12,826 bases of DNA, taken from positions 1 through 12,826 of the forward strand of contig DIEY01000039.1 of NCBI GenBank assembly GCA_002418865.1, in the 5' to 3' direction. The position numbers were made by a program, and so were the translations under genes. This stretch comes from Bacteroidales bacterium UBA5762. Its GTDB lineage: Bacteria; Bacteroidota; Bacteroidia; Bacteroidales; TTA-H9. Position 1 is the stretch's first letter. Each line of letters starts with the position of its first letter. The notes under the pieces are model-generated. The model worked only from the letters and a program-made list of their open reading frames with translations. It ran no database searches and had not been told where the DNA came from. Shown piece by piece: positions 6,361 through 12,826 of the stretch.

Positions 6361-7743
6361 TTGAATAAGAAGACCTTAATTTTAATTAATCCATCCAATC
6401 AATATAGGCGGGGATTTGCCTTGCGTCGGCAATCTCGCCAAGTACCACTCGGTTTAGGAATTATTGCAGCTCTGACGCCTGCGAATTGGAAAATTATTAT
6501 TTTGGATGAGAATATTAAACCCATTCGCTTACGCGAAGCCGATCTTGTAGGCATCACGGCATTTACTTCTACTGCACAACGCGCCTATGAAATCGCCTCA
6601 ATTTACCGTGAAAAAGGAATCCCAGTGGTTTTGGGGGGCATTCATGTTTCCATGCTACCGGATGAAGCTCTTCAATACGGTGATGCAGTAGTAATTGGAG
6701 AAGCAGAAACTTCATGGCCTAAAGTTATGCATGATTTTGAAGCCGGACGACTTCAAAAAATCTATCGTGGCCCACATGCCGATCTTTCACAATACCCTAT
6801 TCCACGACATGACCTTTTTCATCCTTCTTACCTTTTCGCCAGTATTCAAACCAGTCGTGGCTGCCCCATGGATTGTGATTTCTGTTCGGTACCGGCTTTT
6901 AACGGCCATAGCTACCGCCTGCGACCTGTAGAGGCAATATTGAATGAAATGGAGACTCTGCCACAAAAACTTATCTATTTCGTAGATGATAACATTACTG
7001 GTTATAGCAAGGCATCTGAAAAGCACGCGCAAGAGCTGTTCGAAGGAATGATACGCAGAAGACTAAAAAAAGAATGGTTTGCACAGGCCAGCCTCAATAT
7101 TTCGCAAAATCCAGAACTTTTAAAATTGGCTGCACGCAGCGGATGCAAGATGTTATTGATTGGTATTGAAGCCGAGGATGAGAATGCTCTTCGTGATGCT
7201 AATAAACATGTAAATTTAGCATTAGGGACCAAAACCTATAAGCATGCCTTTCGGACGATACATCAAGCCGGCATAGCCGTTTTAGGTGCCTTTATCTATG
7301 GCATGGACTCCGACACACCTTCCGCCCTACAAAACCGTACAAAATTTATAGAACGTTCTTCGGTGGATGTTGTGCAAGCCAGCGCAATGACTCCCTTGCC
7401 AGGAACCCGCCTTTTTAATCGACTTCAGCAAGAAAATAGAATTATTGCCCACCATACTCCCCATTCTTGGAAATATTTTCATTTTTCCGACGTAGTTTTT
7501 AAGCCAGCCAAAATGGAAGCTCAAGAACTTGCCGATAATCTTTGGATGGCCTACCAGAAGATTTTCTCTAAGAAATTATTGAGAATTAAATTTTTACGTA
7601 CACTATGGAATACCAAAAATTTAAGAACTGCAGTCTGGGCATGGAACAGCAACCTCAACTATAGAGCAGTTTCTATGGAAATACCTCCAGTTGTTTGCTA
7701 TGATTTACAGAATATTTCTTCAGAAACTGATGATATCCATTGA
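6361..7743 (+). CDS. B12-binding radical SAM protein (copy 1)
   Basis: This 460-residue protein has an N-terminal cobalamin-binding domain (about 1-145; LGIIAALTP at 32-40, DLVGITAFTS at 61-70, GGIHVSMLPDEA at 92-103, GEAE at 113-116). A radical SAM domain follows, with its cluster cysteines at 168, 172 and 175 in RGCPMDCDFC. The layout is that of class B radical SAM enzymes such as BchE, HpnP and HpnR, which often methylate unactivated carbons. No DxHxxG motif is seen, as is usual for this class. The start is a TTG: no ATG occurs in frame between the stop at 6301 and 6361, and the first residues align with those of the paralogue that follows. The C-terminal 80 residues resemble the tail found in hopanoid methylase relatives. 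The substrate is unknown; a lipid, sugar or acyl chain made by the divergent operon is a reasonable guess. Confidence 0.88.
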   Translation: MNKKTLILINPSNQYRRGFALRRQSRQVPLGLGIIAALTPANWKIIILDENIKPIRLREADLVGITAFTSTAQRAYEIASIYREKGIPVVLGGIHVSMLPDEALQYGDAVVIGEAETSWPKVMHDFEAGRLQKIYRGPHADLSQYPIPRHDLFHPSYLFASIQTSRGCPMDCDFCSVPAFNGHSYRLRPVEAILNEMETLPQKLIYFVDDNITGYSKASEKHAQELFEGMIRRRLKKEWFAQASLNISQNPELLKLAARSGCKMLLIGIEAEDENALRDANKHVNLALGTKTYKHAFRTIHQAGIAVLGAFIYGMDSDTPSALQNRTKFIERSSVDVVQASAMTPLPGTRLFNRLQQENRIIAHHTPHSWKYFHFSDVVFKPAKMEAQELADNLWMAYQKIFSKKLLRIKFLRTLWNTKNLRTAVWAWNSNLNYRAVSMEIPPVVCYDLQNISSETDDIH

Positions 7744-7745
7744 AA

Positions 7746-9152
7746 ATGAACGATAAAGATCGACCCACCTTATTACTGGTTTACCCGGCCAATCCCTTGA
7801 GGAAAGGATTTTTATCGAATCGCGATACTAAATATCAACCACTGAGTTTAGGGATTATAGCTGCCTTAACCCCGCCTCACTGGAAAGTAAAGCTGATAGA
7901 TGAAAATTTTCGTTCTTTCAAATATTACCCTGCCGACTTGGTTGGGATTACTGCATTTTCGAGCACGGCTACACGTGCTTATGAAATTGCACGAATTTAC
8001 AAAAAGCAGGGTATACCCACAGTTATCGGCGGAATACATGCCAGCATGATGCCCGAGGAGGCCTTACAATTTGTTGATACAGTAGTTGTAGGTGAAGCCG
8101 AGAGCGTATGGGCAAAAGTAATCTCCGATTTTGAAGAAGGACATATCCAGCGATTATATAGGGGTGAACTACTCGAAATGATTCACAGCCCAAAACCAAG
8201 ACGCGATTTGTTTCACCCGGCTTATGTTTTTGCTTCCATCCAAACTACTCGGGGTTGCCCATTCGATTGTAGCTTTTGTTCTGTATCTGCTTTCAATGGA
8301 CGTAAGTATAGAATGCGGCCCATAGAAGAAGTTTTAGACGAATTAGAAGAAATCCCCCAAAATAACGTTTTCTTTCTTGACGATAATATCGTTGGCATTA
8401 CCAAAGAACACCAAGAAAGAGCCATAGAGCTGTTCAGAAAAATCATCGAACGTAGAATTAAAAAGAATTGGATTAGCCAAGCATCCATTAATCTTGCCGA
8501 TAATTCTGAAGTCCTAAAATGGGCGGCTCGAAGTGGCTGCAGAATGATGTTCATTGGCGTAGAGAGCGAGATTGAAGATGGGCTCTTGGAATCGAACAAA
8601 CGCATCAACCTTAAATATGGAGTTTCATCTTATGAAAAAGTATTTCAAAAAGTTAATAAATATGGCATTGCAGTCATTGCAGGATTTATGTTCGGTTGGG
8701 ATTCTGACACAGCTCATAAAATACAACAAAGAGTCGAATATATTCGTCATTCTCAAGCTGACTCCATTCAAACCAGCATAGTAACCCCATTACCAGGAAC
8801 AAGGCTCTATAAGAAATTATTGGATGAAAACCGTATTACCTTAAAAAATTATCCCGATGACTGGCAACGTTATGATTATTGGGAATTGGTTCACCGTCTA
8901 CCATTGATGAGCAAACAAGAGTTCGAGGAAGAAATGCAAAGGGTATATCAACGTATTTATGAACCTGGATTTCTTAGGCGAAAATTCTATCGGTCAAGCT
9001 GGAAGTTGAGAAGTGTGATTACTGCATATTGGAGTTATATGAGCAATTGGAATTATCGAAACATGTACATTCACGATGGCAAGAGCATGAGAAACATTTT
9101 GATTAACCGGCCTTCATTTTTTCGAAAAAAGACAACAAAGCGAGTTATTTAG
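7746..9152 (+). CDS. B12-binding radical SAM protein (copy 2)
   Basis: This 468-residue protein is a tandem paralogue of the preceding gene with the same domain order: a cobalamin-binding domain over about 1-150 (DLVGITAFSS, GGIHASMMPEEA, GEAE) and a radical SAM domain with cysteines 171, 175 and 178 in RGCPFDCSFC. Long blocks are shared with copy 1, including PLPGTRL and WNYR or LNYR near the C-terminus. I chose the ATG at 7746, two bases after the upstream stop; a TTG at 7740 would add two residues and overlap that stop. The spacing implies one transcript. Keeping two intact copies suggests two successive or alternative modifications, or a heteromeric pair. The next gene is convergent; the 53-base gap between them has no clear terminator hairpin. 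Confidence 0.88.
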   Translation: MNDKDRPTLLLVYPANPLRKGFLSNRDTKYQPLSLGIIAALTPPHWKVKLIDENFRSFKYYPADLVGITAFSSTATRAYEIARIYKKQGIPTVIGGIHASMMPEEALQFVDTVVVGEAESVWAKVISDFEEGHIQRLYRGELLEMIHSPKPRRDLFHPAYVFASIQTTRGCPFDCSFCSVSAFNGRKYRMRPIEEVLDELEEIPQNNVFFLDDNIVGITKEHQERAIELFRKIIERRIKKNWISQASINLADNSEVLKWAARSGCRMMFIGVESEIEDGLLESNKRINLKYGVSSYEKVFQKVNKYGIAVIAGFMFGWDSDTAHKIQQRVEYIRHSQADSIQTSIVTPLPGTRLYKKLLDENRITLKNYPDDWQRYDYWELVHRLPLMSKQEFEEEMQRVYQRIYEPGFLRRKFYRSSWKLRSVITAYWSYMSNWNYRNMYIHDGKSMRNILINRPSFFRKKTTKRVI

Positions 9153-9205
9153 AAAATTCAAACCCTACAACGCTTCCAAATTGTTAATTACCAAAATTTT
9201 AACTC

Positions 9206-10981
9206 TTATAAATCATCCACTTTTTGATAGAAATTTCGTATCACATCTTTGTACTTTTCGAGTATTACTCTTCTTTTGAGTTTTAGGGAAGGAGACAACT
9301 CACCAGATTCTATTGTCCAATCATCGGCTACGAGGGCAAAACGCTGTATGTTTTCATTTTCTTTAATTCCATAGCCATTTAACATATTTATTTCCTGATC
9401 GATTAGAGATATCACTTTTTGATTTTGTATAATTTCAAGGTTAGAATCGAAATGGACACCTTGATGAGCAAAATATTCCTTTATATAATCAAAATCAGGA
9501 AGGATGAGTGCGGAGAGAAAACTTTGATTTTGGCCAACCACAAAGGCTTGGCTAATAAAAAAAGATTGTTGCAGTTTATTTTCGAGTTTTTCAGGATTCA
9601 CATATACCCCTGAAGCCATTTTGAAAATTTCATTTTTTCGACCGGTTATAGTGATAAAGCCTTCTTCGTCAATTGTGGCGAGGTCGCCCGTATGAAGCCA
9701 TCCATCCGGTTCTATTACCTTGCTGGTAAGCTCTGGGTGTTTATAATAACCCTTCATTACATTAGGGCCATTAACGAGTAGCTCACCTTCATCCGAAACT
9801 TTAACGAGTATGTCGGGAATAGCTTTACCAATAGTTCCCACCTTAATGTCGGTTTCAGTATTGAATGCAATCAATGGAGAGGCTTCGGTGAGGCCGTAAC
9901 CCTCATAAACTTTGATGCCAGCCGCCCAAAAAATATTCACCAATTCTGGCCGAACACTCGCTCCGCCGGTAACGATCTTCACCAATGAATTGCCAAGTGC
10001 TTCACGCCATTTCACAAAAACCAAACGATCGGCTATGCTTAACTTCCAACGATACCATTTCCCCATATCCTTACCTATTTCGAACCTTTTGGCAAGTTTT
10101 AAAGCCCAATCGAAAACAAATCTCTGAATATTCCCGAGCTCAAGCCTCTTCTTCAATATCCCTTGATAAACTTTTTCTAATAGCAAGGGAACAGTAATCA
10201 TCAACTGAGGCCTAATCTCCTGAAAATTGAGAAGAATATTCGACGTTACATCAGCATAATAAACCGGCATGCCCAAGTAAAGTGTTGCATAATTAACCAT
10301 GCGCTCGTAAGAATGAGATAAAGGCAAAAAACTAACTTCGGCGTGCGTATAATTCAAATTGATGGTGTAAGCTGCTATTAAAGAATTGCTTAAATGATTT
10401 TCATGAGTCAGCATCACACCCTTGGGCAAGCCTGTCGTCCCCGATGTATAAATGATAGAAGCCAAATCGTAAGGTGATACAGAGGCTTTCAAACGTTCGA
10501 GCAAATCTTTCTGAATATTGGATTTCCCAAATTGGACAAATTCTGAGAAGGAGATACAACCTTCCACTTCATCGAATGAATAAACTGCCAATAATGTAGG
10601 CAGTTGGCCAGAAAGATTCTTTATCTTATTATACAAATATTTGTTACCGACGAAAATAAGTTTCACTTCTGCTTCTTTCAGAATATAAATCAAGTCGTCA
10701 TCATTGATGGTAGGATAAAGGGGAACATGTATTCCTCCAATTTGCAATATGCCCATATCCACAAAATTCCATTCAGGTCTGTTGATACTGATAGTACTCA
10801 CCTTATCACCCTTGCTCAGGCCTTTGGCCAGCATTGCATAACTTAGCCAATCGGCATAATGTGCATATTCTTCTGAAGAATAAGTTATCCATTTACCACC
10901 TTTTTTACTCGCCAATGCAACGCGTTGATGATAACGTTCAACATTGTACTCTAATAAATCGAAAATTCTTCTACATCTCAT
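9206..10981 (-). CDS. Long-chain acyl-CoA synthetase (AMP-forming)
   Basis: This 591-residue member of the ANL superfamily joins ATP, a fatty acid and CoA to give acyl-CoA, through an acyl-AMP intermediate. The ATP loop YTSGTTGLPKG is at 178-188, EGYGLTEASP at 360-369, HTGD at 430-433, and the hinge and linker GRKNEIFKMASG at 447-458. A C-terminal LSPSLKLKR segment supplies the likely adenylation lysine. Length and the insert between the ATP loop and GYGLTE fit the FadD15/FAA1-like long-chain type rather than acetyl-CoA synthetase. It starts at the ATG at 10981 and appears to stand alone: the next gene upstream on this strand ends 290 bases away. It may serve general fatty-acid recycling or feed the lipid pathway suggested for this window; the sequence cannot tell. 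Confidence 0.92.
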   Translation of the reverse strand: MRCRRIFDLLEYNVERYHQRVALASKKGGKWITYSSEEYAHYADWLSYAMLAKGLSKGDKVSTISINRPEWNFVDMGILQIGGIHVPLYPTINDDDLIYILKEAEVKLIFVGNKYLYNKIKNLSGQLPTLLAVYSFDEVEGCISFSEFVQFGKSNIQKDLLERLKASVSPYDLASIIYTSGTTGLPKGVMLTHENHLSNSLIAAYTINLNYTHAEVSFLPLSHSYERMVNYATLYLGMPVYYADVTSNILLNFQEIRPQLMITVPLLLEKVYQGILKKRLELGNIQRFVFDWALKLAKRFEIGKDMGKWYRWKLSIADRLVFVKWREALGNSLVKIVTGGASVRPELVNIFWAAGIKVYEGYGLTEASPLIAFNTETDIKVGTIGKAIPDILVKVSDEGELLVNGPNVMKGYYKHPELTSKVIEPDGWLHTGDLATIDEEGFITITGRKNEIFKMASGVYVNPEKLENKLQQSFFISQAFVVGQNQSFLSALILPDFDYIKEYFAHQGVHFDSNLEIIQNQKVISLIDQEINMLNGYGIKENENIQRFALVADDWTIESGELSPSLKLKRRVILEKYKDVIRNFYQKVDDL

Positions 10982-11271
10982 TTCTTTAATATATATCGAA
11001 AGAAACTTGCAAAGTAAATAATTTTAGAACTAAAAAATTGAGAATCATCAAAGAATATCTTAAACTATAGAGTGGCCACTGGATTAAGTCCTATTCAGTC
11101 ACACCCAAGAAAAAAATAGGGATACAAATATGGCCTTATGAATTAATGAAGTATGGATTCGAAATCAAGATTCTATAATATTTCTGCCAAAATTTACTCG
11201 CATTATCATTTAATGGCAACTACTTTTCACCATAAAAAAACATAAGTTTAGAAGTAAAACTCGCAAACGAA
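10982..11271. other. Intergenic region with no recognised gene
   Basis: This AT-rich 290-base gap separates two minus-strand genes. On the minus strand, TTACTTTG about 40 bases before the acyl-CoA synthetase start is a poor match to the -7 box. A 10-bp palindrome (AGTGGCCACT, 11071-11080) is too short to interpret. I see no terminator, RNA gene or coding frame. Confidence 0.6.
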
Positions 11272-12081
11272 TCAAATGGTTGAATTTAACTCAAATGCTC
11301 TTTGTGCAAAATGACGGACGACAGCCGAAGTAATCGGAAAAGCTTCGATATGGCCATTATGACCAACATTTTCGAGTATCAGGGTTTCGGCATGTGAAGG
11401 AAGAAAAATCTGAGAAAAATAACTTTCGGCCGAGATACGACTATCCTGTTTGCCAATGATAAAAAGAACAGGAGCTTGAATCTTTGAAAGTACATTTAGA
11501 TAAGAAGGTCTTTCCATCATACCACGCTGAGCGGCAATAATTGCGTCAGGAGCCATAGCCGAAGCCATTTTGACAAGCATCTGAATTTCCATCTGGTATA
11601 TTTCGGTATTGCCCGCAGCAAATAAAGATGGGATAAATTGCAAGATAAATCCTAATTTGTTTTGTTGAATGAATTCAATAGTTCGTTGACGGTTTTTGCG
11701 ACCTTCTTCTGAATCAGGCAAGGCAGACGAATGAAATAATACGAGTCCTTTTACATATTCAGGAAATTTATCCGCAAAGGATAGAGAAACATAGCCTCCC
11801 ATGGAATGCCCCACCAGAACACATTCTTGTATATGCAACTCATCCAATGAGGTTTTTACACAGTCGGCCATTAATTCCATGGTGTGAACCGGTGCTATCG
11901 TGGCACTCTGTCCGTGACCTGGTAAATCAACTAAAATAGACTGAAACTCATCAGAAAAAGAATTTGCAAAAGAATTCCATATTTCGTGGGATTCCATTAA
12001 ACCATGTAGAAAAACGATTGCAGGACCTAAGCCGCGATTATCATAAAAGATGGGACGACTCTGAAAATTAACGAAAGGCAT
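11272..12081 (-). CDS. Alpha/beta hydrolase
   Basis: This 269-residue single-domain hydrolase has the full catalytic set. FLHGLMESHEIW (24-35) forms the oxyanion region, DLPGHGQS lies at 52-59, the nucleophile elbow GHSMGG at 91-96 has Ser93, and the likely Asp and His are Asp213 (GKQDSR) and His241 (NVGHNGH). This pattern is typical of the MhpC/BioH-like esterase and C-C hydrolase branch, whose members cleave very different substrates, so no reaction can be named. There is no signal peptide, so it should be cytoplasmic. The start at 12081 places the first strand (FVNFQSRPIFYDNRG) at the N-terminus as expected. On the minus strand TAATTTCG, about 25 bases upstream, is one mismatch from the -7 consensus. 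It appears to be a single-gene unit. Confidence 0.9.
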   Translation of the reverse strand: MPFVNFQSRPIFYDNRGLGPAIVFLHGLMESHEIWNSFANSFSDEFQSILVDLPGHGQSATIAPVHTMELMADCVKTSLDELHIQECVLVGHSMGGYVSLSFADKFPEYVKGLVLFHSSALPDSEEGRKNRQRTIEFIQQNKLGFILQFIPSLFAAGNTEIYQMEIQMLVKMASAMAPDAIIAAQRGMMERPSYLNVLSKIQAPVLFIIGKQDSRISAESYFSQIFLPSHAETLILENVGHNGHIEAFPITSAVVRHFAQRAFELNSTI

Positions 12082-12138
12082 TATATTAAAGATTTGAATG
12101 AATAGCGAAATTAAAAGAATTTTCGTAGTAGTAATAAA

Positions 12139-12164
12139 CCTAACAGGTTTTTAAGCCTGTTAGG
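12139..12164. repeat. Perfect 9-bp inverted repeat with 8-base loop
   Basis: CCTAACAGG (12139-12147) and CCTGTTAGG (12156-12164) form a perfect stem with the loop TTTTTAAG. A third partial copy, CCTGTT, follows at once. Hairpins of this CCTAACAGG/CCTGTCAGG kind are frequent between Bacteroidota genes. It lies 58 bases upstream of the hydrolase gene, which is read away from it, so it is not that gene's terminator. Confidence 0.7.
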
Positions 12165-12257
12165 CCTGTTTTAACCTTTATTACTGTCGAAAACTGAAAC
12201 TTATACAGTATGAGGCAAAAAATCTTTGGAGAAATAAGGGTCAGATCAAGAGAATAA

Positions 12258-12471
12258 GAAAAGAAATACCGACAAGGAAATTGAGAACATGTTTATACCG
12301 CACAGTGAAAAACGGTGAGCTATAAATAATAAATGGAGGAAAGAAATACCGAGAGTATTTTATTAACAAAAATAAGGGGGTAAAAATGGAAGATAATTAT
12401 TGACAACGAAAACAAAAAACATTATTATATTGATATACAAAGTATTTTATTGACAAAAACAAGGAGTAAAA
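12258..12471. repeat. Diverged direct repeats with a period of about 80-87 bases
   Basis: AAGAAATACCGA occurs at 12261-12272 and again exactly 80 bases later at 12341-12352. A 32-base segment beginning AGTATTTTATTAACAAAAAT at 12354 recurs at 12441-12471, 87 bases later, with three substitutions and one deletion. The two sets overlap as if three decayed copies of one unit stand in tandem. The content is AT-rich and non-coding. The units are too few and too diverged to be a CRISPR array. Confidence 0.5.
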
Positions 12472-12608
12472 TTAATAAGTGTAATCAATAGAGCCAAAAA
12501 ACAATTTTCAGAAGGAATACACACGAAAACGACTGAAGGAAAACGCATCTCGTCCATCGTACCGACTTACATGTCGTAATTATCTTTTATGGCTTTCAAT
12601 GGAGCATA

Positions 12609-12731
12609 TTAGCGTACGCTTATCTTTCGTCGGTGGGCATATCTGTACTTTGCATTGCTGCATTTACATCGTCCATTATATTTCACGCCATTGGGGCAAT
12701 ACTGCGCAATCAGTTCATCGATTTTACTCAT
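12609..12731 (-). pseudogene. Remnant of the N-terminus of a type I restriction specificity subunit (HsdS-like)
   Basis: The minus strand from ATG 12731 reads MSKIDELIAQYCPNGVKY and then diverges, reaching TAA at 12609-12611 after 40 codons. That opening closely resembles the conserved start of many Bacteroidota HsdS proteins, where MSKIDELI and CPNGVEYK precede the first target-recognition domain. Whole HsdS proteins have about 400 residues, so both recognition domains are missing. After residue 18 the sequence looks unrelated (NGRCKCSNAKYRYAHRRK). In a neighbouring frame an overlapping stretch reads MDDVNAAMQSTDMPTDER, hinting at a deletion or frameshift join. No hsdM or hsdR is in the window. 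It could be a relic of a former restriction locus or one part of a shuffling hsdS array continuing to the right. Confidence 0.55.
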
Positions 12732-12755
12732 ATTGATGTGTTGTTGTAGGTAAGC

Positions 12756-12826
12756 GGTGGTTTCGACTACGCTCAACCACCTTCGTCCGTTCCCTGAGCT
12801 TTTCCCTGAGCGGAGTCGAAGGAAGT
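12756..12826. repeat. Bacteroidota-type intergenic palindromes with GTCGAA motifs
   Basis: GGTGGTT (12756-12762) and AACCACC (12775-12781) form a hairpin around TCGACTACGCTC. A second stem, CCTTCGTCCG with CGGA-gt-CGAAGG (12780-12822), encloses two copies of TCCCTGAGC 12 bases apart (12791 and 12803). Read on the minus strand, the elements are the CTTCGACTCCGCTCAGGG and GGTTGAGCGTAGTCGAAACC sequences that I recall as abundant repeats between Bacteroidota genes. The set runs to the window edge and may continue. Confidence 0.65.

Larger units (their letters stand above)
12082..12608. other. Non-coding AT-rich region
   Basis: About 530 bases upstream of the hydrolase contain no credible coding frame on either strand. 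They hold one stable hairpin (12139-12164) and diverged direct repeats (12258-12471), each listed separately. Just left of the HsdS-like remnant, the remnant's frame continues past its stop for 13 more codons, ending IKDNYDM, which may be further decayed coding sequence. Confidence 0.6.

Noticed and set aside
8222..8608. A 128-codon open frame on the minus strand within the second radical SAM gene
   Set aside because: It is antisense to the conserved cysteine motif region of a well supported gene; its Ser/Leu-rich translation is typical of a shadow frame.
6361..9152. Assigning the radical SAM genes as hopanoid methylases hpnP or hpnR
   Set aside because: The domain layout fits, but no hopanoid genes are nearby and the family covers many substrates, so a gene symbol would be unjustified.
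11071..11080. Palindrome AGTGGCCACT as an operator
   Set aside because: Ten symmetric bases are expected by chance at this scale and the position, about 90 bases before a start, gives no further support.
12139..12164. Terminator for the hydrolase gene
   Set aside because: The hairpin is upstream of that gene, which is transcribed away from it, and no strong T-run follows the stem.
12258..12471. CRISPR-like array
   Set aside because: There are at most two or three units, the repeats differ from each other, the spacing is too long and no cas gene is present.

Overview
The window looks like chromosomal DNA from a member of the Bacteroidota. The reasons are its AT-richness, the lack of clear Shine-Dalgarno sequences before the genes, several TAnnTTTG-type -7 boxes upstream of starts, and Bacteroidota-like intergenic palindromes at the right edge. 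It holds eleven intact protein genes, one decayed gene fragment at the right end and possibly the last codons of another gene at the left edge. I see no rRNA, tRNA, CRISPR array or intact insertion sequence.

Layout. (1) 1-88: probable tail of an upstream gene and a strong rho-independent terminator. (2) 135-2490 (+): two paralogous PAPS-type sulfotransferases, each apparently with its own promoter. (3) 6175-2474 (-): a tight five-gene operon, in transcription order acyl carrier protein, KAS III (FabH-like), FabG-like SDR, a GtrB/ArnC-like polyprenyl-phosphate glycosyltransferase, and a GNAT acyltransferase. Its last gene overlaps the end of the second sulfotransferase tail to tail. (4) 6176-6360: a divergent promoter region with a 22-bp perfect palindrome at its centre and an identical TAAATTTG box facing each way. 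(5) 6361-9152 (+): two tandem paralogous B12-binding radical SAM enzymes of the BchE/HpnP/HpnR type. (6) 10981-9206 (-): a long-chain acyl-CoA synthetase. (7) 12081-11272 (-): an alpha/beta hydrolase. (8) 12082-12826: non-coding, repeat-rich DNA with a fragment resembling the start of a type I restriction specificity subunit (HsdS) and Bacteroidota-type palindromes.

How the genes may work together (inference). The operon has its own ACP, a condensing enzyme and a ketoreductase but no dehydratase or enoyl reductase. The expected product is therefore a short 3-hydroxyacyl-ACP. The GNAT enzyme could move that group onto an amino sugar, and the glycosyltransferase could load the sugar onto undecaprenyl phosphate for export to a surface glycan or lipid. 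The sulfotransferases and the B12-radical SAM pair (candidate methylases of unactivated carbons) flank this operon and could further modify the same product. This combination is the most interesting part of the window. No gene here reveals the final structure, and the sugar-nucleotide genes, flippase and final transferase are not in view.
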